Shown here: piece after piece, positions 1 through 11,838 of the stretch
How positions within the stretch are numbered: the stretch's first letter is position 1
How the letters are laid out: the number at the start of each line of letters is the position of its first letter
The notes under the pieces: generated by a model
Databases searched by the model: none
What the model saw: the letters and a program-made list of their open reading frames with translations, nothing else
Told to the model about the DNA's origin: nothing
Translations under genes and position numbers: made by a program
NCBI RefSeq assembly: GCF_947623445.1
Contig: NC_135242.1
Span: 23,808,001-23,872,000, forward strand
Length of the DNA stretch: 64,000 nucleotides
Direction of reading: 5' to 3'
DNA from: Clavelina lepadiformis
Taxonomy: Eukaryota; Chordata; Ascidiacea; Aplousobranchia; Clavelinidae

Positions 1-846
1 TTTTCCGCCCATTAAAATGGACCTGCTTTCAGCAACGGGGTTTCCCACAAACGATATTTCTGCCGAAGTAAACATCTCCCCATTCCAAATGCACATTTCT
101 TACTCTATAGTCAGAAAGGCATACTTCCTGCCATTCGAATGGGAAAATATTACCGCATTTCCACCCGCATTTCCATTTTAATTGGCGGAGAGCAGACGAA
201 TCGGGTGGGAATTTTTTTAAATTGTTTGTTGCGTTACGGGTAATAATTTAATTGTTACGTCATAAAGGACAATACAGCGCTGTATTTGGAATACAATGAT
301 CATGGATGAGTGGAGCTGGGCTAGTAGCTGAAGGCCTTATATCTTGGTCGATATTGCAAAATTTAGAACATGTCTGAAACGATAAGATACGATATTCGCT
401 GAAAAAAATTATAAAGCAGTGAAAGTAGTAGAAAAATAGCTCAACAAGAAGTCTGTTGCAGACCAAATTAGAATACCAAGGAAATTGTCGTTTGTTTAAT
501 TCTTAATGATTTCGAAGTGGGCCGCGGGTTTTGTTCGCACCGTCAAGGTGGGGCATTGCTAGTGTGACGTCATATTGACAGACAATGTGTTCATAACTCA
601 TTTTAAAAACCGCTAGTGGGCACCAAAGAGTGTCGGGATTTTAGGCCCCGAAAATATGGTAACCCTACTCTACTCCCCCTCATACCAATCGTTCTTTTCC
701 GAAGATCTGATTGTTTTTTTCAACAAGCTCTTGTTGGACTTCAAAAACACATAAAATTTCCCACAAGACATGCTTTTGAAGTTGTACTGAAGTGTTAAAA
801 TGTCTTTCATTGTTTCAATGATCATCTTATTTCTTTCTTTTTTCCA
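1..846. other. Intergenic, no gene recognised
   Basis: Only short uninformative open frames occur here. Near 652-664 the string TATGGTAACCCTA resembles the end of the hAT-like element described at 7202-7720, so a further element terminus may lie here, but no partner end was found. Confidence 0.5.
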
Positions 847-1305
847 CTAAACCCGCATCAGTGAAAACACCCGCTTAACATTTCCGTTGTATGGCGCCAC
901 AACAAAGAAAAACTGGGCAACCCTTAGTAATTCTGAGTGACATTCAGCGTTTTTTGACTTTTGAAAATACCTGCACCATTTATTATGTGTTGGCAGTGCA
1001 GTAAATTCTTCGTCACTGATGTAACATTCCAAAACGACTTCAATGACTAGAATAAGCCAAACCTTAACGCTGTTCATCTTAAAAGGTAGTAAACAACTTA
1101 CGTCATAAACGAGTTGCAGACTGTTTTGACGAGCTGAGAATGTTTGCAACCTAGAAAAAGCTGGCAACCTAGAAAAACTTGGAATAAAATACAATTTAAA
1201 AAAATTCCGGACTTTTAGGCACATTTTACCATTTCTCCCTGACGCAGATTAGAACACAAAAATTTTATGACAAGTCAGGGAAAATCCTGACGTATGGTAA
1301 TCCTA
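847..1305 (-). mobile_element. hAT-type DNA transposon remnant
   Basis: Read on the minus strand, the stretch ends in a peptide of the form SELLRVAQFFFVVAPYNG followed by NVKRVFSLM, which matches the C-terminal dimerisation region of hAT transposases (NANVERVFSLM type). The right end, at 1305, reads TATGGTAATCCTA and is followed by ATGTAAAT. The same end and the same 8 bases flank the complete short element at 7202-7720, so both come from one insertion copied by segmental duplication. The left terminus was not found. The transposase N-terminus and catalytic core are missing, so this is an internally deleted remnant. Confidence 0.6.
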
Positions 1306-2041
1306 ATGTAAATGCTTCTGCTGATTGCTCACCCAATGTGCCAGAAAGTGTTGTGAAGCATTAGTTCGAATAAACATTTTAGTTTGTGATTTTACCCTAC
1401 AGTTTGTCTGCAATTAGTGATAGCAGAGAAGGACATGTAGCCTTCATGGAAGGTAGGTCAAGCAGAGTTAGTTGATGCAGACACTTAACTTACAAATCAG
1501 AAATCGCTGCAAGTCCCAACAACGATGAGCGGACTTGTCAGTTTTGCTTTGCTTTCTCTTCTTCTCTTCTCGTATCGCCGCAATTGCGTAAACTTAAATA
1601 AACAACAATAAGATGTAAAACTCGGTTCTTAATAAAGATTGATGATGAACTTGCTTCCTGGTTGCGAACGAGCTAATTATTTCCATATACGTCATACGTC
1701 CTTTTGATGACACGCACGCGATGCAAGTGGTCGAATTAATGCGTAGTCTGCGGTTGCGATGACGTTTGTGGAAATTCTTTGCTTGAAAACAAACAAGTGA
1801 CAACGTCAATGACGATGAACTGGAGTTTTTCACAACACAAACGTAACGTTCGCTGCAAATTTGTACGGTGATTGGCGCCTAAACTTCATCAATTCTTACT
1901 TTCTTTTTCCTCTCTCGGTGGTGGCGGTTCAGACGAAATACTTCCTCAAAAAGGTGTTTTTCTTAGGCAAAATAATTAAGGTAAAATGAAAATATTTTCG
2001 CGGTTGCATCACATTATTTCCAAAGAAGGCGTCAAGTCTGT

Positions 2042-2050
2042 TATATAAAG
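2042..2050 (+). promoter_or_regulatory. TATA box of first ficolin-like gene
   Basis: TATATAAAG lies about 62 bases upstream of the chosen start codon. The same box sits at the same relative place in the third ficolin-like gene (30176-30184) and, in altered form, in the second (8545-8553). The surrounding sequence is conserved between the first two genes. Confidence 0.6.
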
Positions 2051-2111
2051 AGCGCGTATCCGTTGTGGACTTTATATCTCGAGATTCATGAAAAGATCTT
2101 CAAAGTCAACA

Positions 2112-3704
2112 ATGGAAAGAAGAATGATACTTTTGCTACTTGTAGTTTGTTACGTCACAATGACCTACTCGCAACAATGTCGTCAAGTCATGACTACTGT
2201 TTGTGATGATGAGGTCTCCAACTCCAGGATGCAGAAAGGAGACAAAGGTGATACCGGAAGATCAGGTAAAGCCGGAAGTCCGGAAGTCAACGGGGAAGTC
2301 GGAGAGAAGGGGATGCAAGGTGATTCGTGCGCTCTGGGGTCGCTAGGGACCGACATAATCTCCAGACTGGCAAGTGAGTTTATATGAGTTGAAAGTCGTT
2401 TTAACCGACTTCACTTTTATTGAGAAAAATCATTTCCAGAAATCGAGAAACTTCTTTCACCTCCCAGCACCACGACAACGACTACCACTATTGTTGCCAC
2501 GACATCAGCATCAAGAGTTACGTCATGTGCTACGTCATCAAGCAACGGAGACCAAGTTTTGACGAGTGGGGTTGAAGTTTGTTGCGAGGATGGATGGACG
2601 GTGAGTGAAGATATTTTTACTGTTTGAAGAAAGTTTAAGATTTGAAACATTTTCGAACGTTAAAAAATGGAAATTTTATGTTTTATTACGTTATACTTAG
2701 TAATCAAAACCCCAAACTTTATTCTTTGAATTTCATTGCATGAGATAACTGAGTTTGCATCACTGTTAGCCAATGGTAACGAACGGTAGTTTTTTGACCA
2801 ACACTCGATTTGTCACAGGTTTTTCAAAGACGAATCGATGGAACTGTTAGTTTCCAACGAGGATGGGACGACTACGCGAACGGTTTTGGGCAGGTTGATG
2901 GGGAATTTTGGCTGGGTGAGTCGATTAAAAGTTGTTTCGAAAATATTTCTTACCTCAATGCAAACTGCTCAGGACTTCACAACATCCACGAAATGACGCG
3001 AGGAGGAGGATGCAGACTCAAGATAGAGCTGAGGGACTTCGATGGAAACCAACGTCACGCAAATTATAGGTTAAGTATTAGGCCTACTTCGATGTTGTAA
3101 CCTGCATCGTTGGTATTCGTCTGGAATTGTATTGAGTTCGATGAAACGAACGTAATCATATCCAAACTCATTTTTGTTTCAGTTCATTTTCTGTCGATTC
3201 TGCTGAAAAATCATATCGGCTTCTTATTTCCGGTTATAGCGGAAACGCTGGAGATGGTATGTCGTATCATAATAATAAACCATTTTCTGCGTGGGACAGG
3301 GACAATGATTTGCAGTAAGCTTATTATTCTTTTCCTTTAATTATGATAAAATGTGACAAAAGATCTGCGTGTTATGTTATCTGTACATCGGTATGCTTCG
3401 ATGTGTTCCGTAACGATGTAACGTTTCCATGTAACCGAGCTTTCATGGATGAGGTCACAGTTCTTAGCTTTTTTTTCAAAAGACATTAAATTTTTTTGTT
3501 GTTAACAGTCGTACACTTAACTGCGCATCACACTATGGCGGAAATCAAGGTTGGTGGTTTGGAGATTGTCTCGCCAGCAGTTCTGCATTGAACGGTGTAT
3601 GGATGCGCGAATCAACAGGAACAGCTCATGGCGTCGTCTGGGAACTTTGGAAAGGTTGGCACGAGCCACTAAAGGCCACCAACATGAAATTTCGTTGTGA
3701 TTAA
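2112..3704 (+). CDS. Ficolin-like protein 1 (collagen stalk plus fibrinogen C-terminal domain)
   Basis: Secreted lectin of the ficolin type, expected to bind acetylated sugars on microbes. Six exons are inferred: 2112-2373, 2440-2600, 2819-2915, 2973-3069, 3183-3314 and 3509-3704, giving 314 codons in an unbroken frame. Residues 1-20 are a signal peptide. A short cysteine-bearing N-terminus (QQCRQV...TVCDD) is followed by about nine Gly-X-Y triplets interrupted once, a Thr-rich linker, then the fibrinogen domain: [32 protein letters not shown], the calcium-site-like DRDND, and the late Cys pair around GGNQGWWFGDC, ending MKFRCD. An in-frame ATG at 2088 exists, but the start at 2112 is chosen because the paralogue at 8615 has only that one. 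The collagen stalk is shorter than in vertebrate ficolins. Product family is firm; the ligand is inferred. Confidence 0.88.
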
Positions 3705-3828
3705 ACAAAACACAATCGGTTTAATGCCATGTGATGTATATATAGAATAAGCATACCAAACGCAAGTAAATCAACAACTTGTATTGCATCAATAACTATA
3801 ATTGATATCAAGTTTTTGTGGCGCTTGT

Positions 3829-3834
3829 AATAAA
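3829..3834 (+). terminator. Poly(A) signal candidate, ficolin-like 1
   Basis: AATAAA about 125 bases after the stop codon of the first ficolin-like gene. Confidence 0.45.
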
Positions 3835-6800
3835 TCAGTGTTCTTTGCAATGTAATACTCTTTGAAAAGGCAAATATATCAAGCGTTTTCATTGTCATTC
3901 GCACTGTTCTGTCAAAAGCAATTAAGTTTTATAAGCAAGAGAATATATCCGTGGTTATACTATGCAGGCGGAAGACGCACAAGTCAATTAACGGTTGAGA
4001 AAGCACTTCTCAATTTATATAAAACCAATAACATAAAGCCAATACATGGGACCGAATCCCATCAGAGTATTCCGGAGAAATTTGGCCCGAAACGAGCAGA
4101 CAGTAGTGATTGGTTGCTGCAGGAGAGAGCTGTAATTCGAGTAATGGCCCCCATGTTCAAGAATCATAGCCCAATATCAATCATACCGTACATACCATTA
4201 ACGCGTACATTATTATCGTTTATTGGAAGATATTGTTGAGATTATAACAATTCTTATAAAGTAAAACCAGCTATCTAATTCCATTCAGCGGTGCAAGTTC
4301 GTTAAGTAAACCAGCAGTTGCATTTTATCAAGTGTAGAGCAGGAAATTAGCTATGAAATTAGTGGTGGTTCGTTTACTTGCCTGAGAACTATATTGGAAT
4401 GTGTGCGATATGGAAAACCAATTTTTCAAGTGCACGGAACTAAACGTGAAACAGCATTGGTCTTGAATGTTCAGTATTGATTTACACATTTGTATCTGAT
4501 TACTCCGAAGACCATTGACCGATTCTCATAATTTAATCATACCAGGTTGTGAGTGAATAATCATGCAGTTTAATTTGTACTGAAAAACATACTACCATAT
4601 TATACAGTAGCAACCGTGCTGCTTACACGATCTGCTCTGAGAAAATATGCGGGGGACGCTAATTGCCAATTAGGTCCTAGGGGTAGCGATGTAAGACGTC
4701 AAAAGAGATAGACTAAAAATCTATGTACATATGAATAGGTAAAGAAATGCGGCAGCACGTGAGCAAACATTAGAAAATCTGACGAGCATACATATGTATG
4801 AGACAATGCACTGCGGGAATAAAAACAGAAGTTGACGCAAACATTGGACTAAATTAACCTACAAGAGTGGTGCGAACAAACAATGTAAAATGTGAACAAT
4901 TGACTCCCTAATTGGGTAATTAAAATGCAGTCTATCTAAAACAGGTGACAACTCACACCGTAAACAAGTGACTCGCAAATTTGATGATGTAATGTTAAAA
5001 TGTGTTGGTTCTAGAACGGGTTCGTGAAAAATATTCTCGTGACATCTCCCCCAGGTCCAATACTTTTCCGTCCGTGTTATATAACATTTCCTGTCGTATT
5101 TTCTTTCATATAATATTCCATAAAGACCTGTAGAAATGTTTGATATCGTAAGTTATGTCAGTACTTAGTACAACGTAACCTTTGTAGTCTGTAGAAAGTC
5201 GTTTTTCCTGTTGCAAATATAAAGCTTTCCTTAAACTTGATTGAAATTTTGTTCATGCAATGTGCTATTAATATTACATTGGCGCTTAATGCAATATTTA
5301 ATTCATCGGTGACTCTCTTGTGATGCTCGTCACGTGGTGGTGTAGGTACCACATTTGCAAAAGTGCATTCAAGCGACTGTTTGGTAGCTTTGTTCGCCTC
5401 GGCATGTAAACAGTCAAGTCAGAATGGTTCGTAAATAGACCGCCAATGTACCGCCAATTACGAAGATATTTCGGGAAGAAATACTAGGAAAGGATTTGGT
5501 CGTGTCAGCCGTATTTAGCCAGAGATGGAACGCAATTAGGTATAGTGTAAAGAGACAAAATTATGGCGCGTTATCAGCCATTTTTTTTCGGTGCATCCGC
5601 ATATCCAGTAAAATTAAATCAGAAGGTTTTCCAAATTTTACGCATTGGCTTCTTGCTTTAATTATCTTACAACTGATAATAACAAAAAACATTAGATTAA
5701 CAGATGAACAAAAACTCTTGGGATTTCAGTATAATTCGTAACTTTCAGATCAGTTGGAGTCCGATAAGTCTGTCAGTTATATACTGTACAATGTACATAA
5801 AGACCATAAAACTGCCTTTTTTATTGTAGCATCCATATATTGTAACGCGATCGTTTAAAAAAGTCTGGCACATGAACAAACTCCATACACGTCTGGTGTG
5901 AGCTCATTTTCATTCATATTTCACCTAATTTGTCCCAAGTCCAAGCAGCTTAAAACAAATCTGTAAAATGGAATAAAAATTTTTCAAAATAAATAGCTTA
6001 TTTTTGACGAAAAGTTTGTTTGATTTTGATTGATTCGTTTTTTTGTTCGTATTTTTCTACTAAAATTAGCCTTAAAAAAACGCATTCTCCTCATGCTATT
6101 ACCAGCTTTGGCACACTGACTTTTTCAGTGTACAGCTGCTCAACAAACTCTTTTTCTGCACACCCAAAATCTTGGTGAAAACTGCCAGATTCTGCAATGT
6201 GGGAAAACTGGAGAACTAGGCTATAGCCTACCGCAAATCCCAAACTGACACTGGTGGTGGTAAGGTAATACCTAATACAAACATAGGGCGAGAATTGTCT
6301 ACATGCAAACAATGCAACTGCCATCCAACAGACAAAGAAAAACTACACCAAGGATTTCTCGAATACAAATGCTTTGCAGAAACTGTCGTATTACAAATAT
6401 GCTGAGCAATTTCCATGTATAAATCATGCCAGAACCATTCATTGGACAAAGTTATAACGCACAAAGCGTTTTTCTTCATCATGTGGGGAATTTTTTTTGA
6501 TATGTTGGCAACGGTTTTATATCATATAACCCGGTTTATTAAACATAGTATTAAAAATTGTTTTTACAAGATTTTGTGAAAATTTTTGCTTTAGAAACGT
6601 TTCTGCTTATGCGAAATGCTAAATTTGGAAGGATTTTTTTTTACATGTCAAAGCTTACCGATAATTGTAACGTAACTCGTACTTGCCAAACTTTTCTGAC
6701 TGAAAGAGCTAATTGGGTTCCATGATATTGTCTACGTAGATCGTTTCGGTTGCAATTTGTGTCGAGTAGTTCACATCTTTTAGATTTTGCCTTTGCGGTG

Positions 6801-7193
6801 CATAAAGAACAACAAGAAAAAAAACTTATTTAGTATCAAAGCATTAATTGCTAGTATTAATCAAACAAACTGGTCAAAGAACTTTTCAAATGTTTCAACA
6901 ATGTTTCTCAACTTTTTCGCCTTATCTCATTCACCAGAAAAGAGTTGGATGTCACAGAATCACGATGTTAACATTTCGCTTGATTTAGTAAGGTAACTAT
7001 CAAACATTTCTGCTTTCATCAAAAGAAAGGTTATCGTAAAATAGTAGCTAAGTAAGCCAATTTCTGTAACTTGCTTCACACACGTTTCTAGACACTTCAA
7101 AGTGCAGTGTTTACCGTCAAATGGCACTATCCCTTTAAATTTTCGGATTTCTTGTCGCATTCCTCACATGTAATTATCATCATTGGGCGTGCT
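3835..7193. other. Intergenic, nothing recognised
   Basis: About 3.4 kb between the duplicated ficolin-like genes. The longest open frame (3862-4239) has no recognisable motif and no splice partners. No repeat with clear ends was seen. Confidence 0.5.
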
Positions 7194-7201
7194 ATGTAAA
7201 T

Positions 7202-7720
7202 GAGGGTTACCATATTTGATAATGCACAATTCCTGACAAATTTACCTCAGTTGCATTGACTAACTTTAGAATATTACCAAAGTACATTGCCGCCATTGCA
7301 TTTTTATGATAAACACGAAACAATACAAAAACATCAAAGAAATGTTGTATTGCAATACACGAATGCAATTTTTCTTTTAAATAGTAACATTTATGAAAAA
7401 AAAATTAGCACAAAGGTTTTACGAAATACGTTCCAACGTAATTACAAGCAACAGCATTAAGTCGAACCTTAATGTTGTTCATCTTAAAAGTTAGTCAACA
7501 ACTTACGTCATAAATGAGTTGCAGACTGTTTAAACGAGTTGAGAATGTTTGCGACCTAGAAAAAGTTGGAAAAAGTTGGCAACCTAGAAAAACTTGGAAT
7601 AAAATACAATTTTAAAAAATTCCGGACTTTTAAGCACATTTTAGCATTTCTCCCTGACGCAAACTAGAATACAAAAATTTCCGGACATGTCAGGGAAAAT
7701 CCTGATGTATGGTAACTCTA
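7202..7720. mobile_element. hAT-like non-autonomous element (MITE) with 8-bp TSD
   Basis: The element begins GAGGGTTACCATA and ends TATGGTAACTCTA, imperfect terminal inverted repeats. It is flanked on both sides by ATGTAAAT (7194-7201 and 7721-7728), a perfect 8-bp target duplication as made by hAT transposases. A second inner inverted block (TCCTGACA near the left, TGTCAGGG near the right) supports the ends. It has no coding capacity. Its right 270 bases match 1040-1305. Confidence 0.8.
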
Positions 7721-7888
7721 ATGTAAATGCTTCTGCTCACCCAATGTGCCAGAAAGTGTTGTGATGCATTAGTTCGAATAAACATTAGTTTGTGATTTTA
7801 CCCGACAGTTTGTCTGCAATTAGTGATAGCAGAGAAGGACATGTAGCCTTCATGGAAGGTAGGTCAAGCAAAGTTTTTTGATGCAGAC

Positions 7889-8100
7889 ACGTGACCTACA
7901 AATCAGAAATCGCTGCAACAACAACGATGAACGACTTGTCAGTGTTTTCTTTTTCATCAAACTCGAAAGCGCATCGCCGCAGTTGCGTAAACTTAACTTA
8001 CAAATCAGAAATCGTTGCAAGTCCCAACAACGATGAGCGAACTTGTCAGTTTTGCTTTCTCTTCTTCTCTTCTCGTATCGCCGCAATTGCGTAAACTTAA
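7889..8100 (+). repeat. Internal tandem duplication (about 105 bp x 2) upstream of ficolin-like 2
   Basis: A block beginning ACAAATCAGAAATCG and ending GCGTAAACTTAA occurs twice in a row here but once in the first segmental copy (about 1490-1598). The two units have diverged, the second resembling the copy-1 block more closely. Confidence 0.75.
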
Positions 8101-8544
8101 ATAAACAACAATAAGATGTAAAACTCGGTTCTTAATAAAGTTTGATGATGAAGTTGCTTCCTGATTGCGAACGAGCTAATTATTTCCATATACGTCATAC
8201 GTTCTTTTGATGACACGCACGCGATGCAAGTGGTCGAATTAAATCGTAGTCTGCGGTTGCGATGACGTTTGTGGAAATTCTTTGCTTGTAAACAAACAAG
8301 TGATGACGTCAATAATGATGAGCTGGAGTTTTTCACAACACAAACGTAACGTTCGCTGCAAATTTGTACGGTGATTGGCGCCTAAACTTCATCAATTCTT
8401 ACTTTCCTTTTCCTCTCTCGGTGGTGGCGGTTCAGACGAAATACTTCCTCAAAAAGGTGTTTTTCTTCGGCAAAATACTTCAAGCAAAATGAAAATATTT
8501 TCGCGGTTACAGCACATCATTCTCAAAGAAGGCGTCAAGTCTGT

Positions 8545-8553
8545 TACATAAAG
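8545..8553 (+). promoter_or_regulatory. Altered TATA box of ficolin-like 2
   Basis: TACATAAAG stands where the first and third genes have TATATAAAG. The T-to-C change weakens the TATA consensus, so promoter strength may differ. That consequence is inferred. Confidence 0.5.
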
Positions 8554-8614
8554 AGCGCGTTTCTGTTGTGAAGCTCATATCTCGAGATTCAAGAAAAGGT
8601 CTTTAAAGTCAACA

Positions 8615-10365
8615 ATGGAAAGAAGAATGATGCTTTTGCTACTTATAGCTTGTTACGTCACAATAACCTACTCGCAACAATGTCGTCAAGTGGTAACGAC
8701 AGTTTGCGATGATGACGCAACATTCACTTGGACGCAAAAAATCGAGAAAAGTGAACTGAAATGTCCTGGAGCGGATGGACCAATAGGAGCTGGAGAAATT
8801 GATCATCCGACAGAATCATGCTTTCTTGGGTCGCTAGGAACTGACATAGTCACCAGGCTGGCAAGTAAGTTGACGTTTGAGAATCAAAAATGTCAATTCA
8901 AGTCAATTTTCTACGAGATTTATTGTTTCCAGAAATCGAGGAGCTTTTAGAATCACCCAACAATTCTTCGGCCCTAACATCTCCGACAACCACCATTCAT
9001 ACCGCGCCAACAAAAACATCACCAATTACATTCTGTACAAATTCTAGCAACGGAGCTTATGTTATAGATGGCGGGCTTGAAGTTTTTTGCGAAGATGGTT
9101 GGACGGTGAGTGGAACGTTTTTCACTATCTAAATGGGAAATTTTTAAGATCGTTGACAGTATATCTCAAAGTAAAACTAAATATAAAAATTGAAAGTTGC
9201 AGTGTACGTAGTCTACTTTAAGTTAGCTTAGATTCCTTATTTAACAATCAGAAAATGTTGTAGCTGTGGCCCCCTGTGGTTAGTCGGATGATGAAACATA
9301 GAATGATTGAATATCGGCGTAAACGCGTAAACAAACAATTGCATTTGTAGATTATTATTTTGTGGGAATGATTTGTAAATAGATGCTGCAAAGAAGGATC
9401 GACGGAGTTGTTGATTTCCGGCGGGGATGGGAAGACTACAAAAGTGGGTTCGGTCGAGTTTACGGCGAATATTGGATGGGTGAGTCAATTTTACCAATTT
9501 CGTTTTAAGCACTCATTTCATCCCAATTAATGATCACTTCTTATAGGACTCGACAACATCCACGAGATGACGCGTGGAGGAGGATGCAGACTCAGGGTAG
9601 AGCTGTGGGACTTCGACGGTAACCAAACTTATGCTGAATATAGGTGAGATAGTGAATATCATTGCTGTACTGTATCTCGTAAGCTGTATAGTTGCAAACT
9701 GCAAGTTTGTGTCTGCAAACTGTTTTAATGTTGTGTGTGTAATTCGCCTTCAAATGGAAGAGTACAAATTGCGAAAAAATCTAACAAATGTTACTTATTC
9801 AAACCTCGCTTAAACAGCCATAGACCACAACAATCTAAACAGACTCTTCTTTTATCAGTTCATTTTCGGTCGACTCGCCTGGAAATTTATATCGTCTACG
9901 TGTTTCCGGTTACAGCGGAAATGCAGGAGATAGTTTAATCCACCATGATAACAGACCCTTCTCAACGTGGGATAAAGATAACGATGAGTATGGATATGTA
10001 CAGCACATTTAAAAAAATATAAGATTTAAAACATTAATTAACATGATTAAAAAACAGCAGATAAAGTCATTTTCTGGCTTGTGTGTGTTGATTTTTCCAA
10101 CTTTATGGCTTTCTTGTGAAAAATTGTTTAGTTAGGGATTGTGTACTATATATGATGTCCTTTTAGTTCTTTCTACGACTGCGCGTCAATGTTTGGTAAG
10201 CAAGGGTGGTGGTTTGGAACTTTTTTTGGAACCAACTGCTTTTTCGTCTCATTAAATGGAATCTGGGGGCAGTCGACAGAAACTGGTCGTGGCATTATTT
10301 GGTATACTTGGAAGGGTTTGGTCGAATCGCTGGAAGCTACGAAAATGAAATTTCGTTGCGATTAG
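8615..10365 (+). CDS. Ficolin-like protein 2 (fibrinogen domain, collagen stalk lost)
   Basis: Paralogue of the gene at 2112. Exons: 8615-8864, 8933-9105, 9383-9479, 9547-9643, 9859-9987 and 10167-10365, giving 314 codons, frame intact and the same intron phases. The signal peptide and N-terminal Cys region ([14 protein letters not shown]) are kept. Where the others have Gly-X-Y repeats, this protein reads [20 protein letters not shown], so no collagen helix can form. It gains an extra Cys there and another in the linker (FCTNSS). The fibrinogen domain is complete, with [26 protein letters not shown] and a late Cys loop lengthened by four to five residues. Exon 5 uses a GTATGG donor, weaker than its paralogues. 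It is probably still a secreted lectin but with different oligomerisation. Confidence 0.85.
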
Positions 10366-10413
10366 AAAATCATGAGTTACTTTTCACTTATAATCAGCAC
10401 ACATAAAAATCAC

Positions 10414-10419
10414 AATAAA
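10414..10419 (+). terminator. Poly(A) signal candidate, ficolin-like 2
   Basis: AATAAA about 50 bases after the stop codon. Confidence 0.5.
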
Positions 10420-11159
10420 CATAAATGTCATAATCATAACACTAAGTTTTATATATATCTGACGACTTGGGAACTTTTTCAGCGAGTAACCCAACGTCCG
10501 GTATTGTGTATCATTATCAAATAGTGGCTTGAATATGTGTATTTTTAATATTGCCAAATGTTTTCATGCGGTCTTTCTAAACTCGATAAGTGCAAAACAA
10601 TCTAAATTTGGTCGCCAAGCTAACCTTTCACTGTTGTAGTTATACTGTAGCTAGTATTTTGCCCGTTTTAAAATCTCCAGACATATTGCGCTTTCTTCCA
10701 TTTGTTGATTGTTTGCGGGCATATTTCATGTTTTATTGTGTTTAAATAAAGTAAGCACCATACTTTTCGCTTCTTACAGTCAATAACGAAATACAAACGA
10801 TACGACACATTGACTATATGTGGTTCATATTGCCAAGAAGTTAATTTAAGATTTGTTTGAAAAAACTTTGAATGGACGCTAGATGATGCTGTCGAGTTAC
10901 AAGCGGCATTTTGCTGTATAGTGTATACGATGACGTAAAGTGATGCTTCGTGTTTAGCTTATTTCTATCTCAATGTATTGCGTCGGTGGAGCCAGTTGTG
11001 TTTATTTAGTACGCGCAAAGTATTTTGTGAAATCTGCCACCTCTTGTGGGTGATACAATAAATAGTGTGTGAATTGTGGATCGACGTTTAGATACAACCC
11101 GCCCAATCGAGAAAATTTGTCGTAATTGAAACGCACTATGTTCAAGTAGATAATGTCAT
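10420..11159. other. Intergenic, nothing recognised
   Basis: AT-rich spacer between ficolin-like 2 and the Tigger-type element. No coding motif or bounded repeat seen. Confidence 0.5.
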
Positions 11160-11586
11160 GAGTCAACCCTCGATTTAACGGACAAATGCGGACCAGCAGC
11201 AGTCCGTTGCTGGAAAAAGTCCGTTAATCGAAAATACCGTACTTCCACTACTGTACAGTGTACAGTAAAGTACTCTGCTATAGCGTAGACCATCTGTCAC
11301 CGCAAATTCAAGCTTTTGCTTGGAAAACACGCCTACGATAAAACACTACAGTACTTTGATGGAGAGATGTAATACATTCATGACGAACACTGCCGAAAGC
11401 GTTGCGGATGTCGAGGTACGACACGACCAGGGGTCGACGCCGCATCATCTGAGCATCAGCAACGACAGAGTCGAGCATAAATACATGCTCGTAGACGCCT
11501 TCTGTGGGCACAAAGCCCTTCTGTTCGGGTGAGACCACTCCGCCGTCGACGGCCCAACGCTGAATTCGGCGGGCGATCACCGACGC

Positions 11587-11838
11587 GTACTAAATACACA
11601 TACTAAATTGGCTGGGGTTAAAGCTGATGCGCGACTAGATAGTGAATTAGAATTTTGACCTTTTGACGGCCAATTTGTCGCCGGTTAATTTGATCGCCGG
11701 CCAATTTATCGACGGTTAATTTCATCGCCGGCCAATTTACGTCACGGTTAATTTGATCGTCGGCCAATTTGTTGCCGGTCAGTTGACCACTACCAGTTGT
11801 CGCCGTTGAATTTGTTCACGGTCAATTCACGTGATCAC
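11587..11838. mobile_element. 252-bp insertion in the LINE, flanked by 9-bp direct repeats
   Basis: CACCGACGC occurs at 11578-11586 and again at 11839-11847. Removing the 252 bases between them restores continuity of the reverse-transcriptase peptide (YASV then IARRIQRW). The insert carries a 31-bp minisatellite and has no coding sequence. It is probably a small transposable element. A 9-bp duplication would fit a Mutator-like enzyme, but I could not verify terminal inverted repeats. Confidence 0.6.
11668..11793. repeat. 31-bp minisatellite, about four copies
   Basis: Units start GGCCAATTT at 11668, 11699, 11730 and 11762, giving periods of 31, 31 and 32. Each unit joins a GGCCAATTT half to a CGGTTAATTT half, so it is itself a degenerate double repeat. 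Confidence 0.85.

Larger units (their letters stand above)
7450..10365 (+). repeat. Segmental duplicate of about 1040-3704
   Basis: The right part of the hAT-like element, about 1.3 kb of upstream sequence and all six exons of the ficolin-like gene recur here in the same order and orientation as at 1040-3704. The upstream stretches match almost base for base over long runs (for example 1600-2000 against 8105-8500). Introns are less similar. The duplication therefore carried promoter and gene together. Confidence 0.85.

Noticed and set aside
847-1224. A host gene encoding a 125-residue protein on the minus strand.
   Set aside because: Its only recognisable part is the hAT transposase tail; it is a transposon remnant.
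1594-1833. A 79-codon open frame on the minus strand that is also open in the duplicate at 8097-8336.
   Set aside because: The two versions differ at eight amino acids and the changes look mostly non-synonymous; it overlaps promoter sequence of the ficolin-like genes. Shared openness follows from the duplication, not selection.
3862-4239. 125-codon open frame downstream of ficolin-like 1.
   Set aside because: No motif, no signal peptide, no counterpart after ficolin-like 2, and no splice partners.
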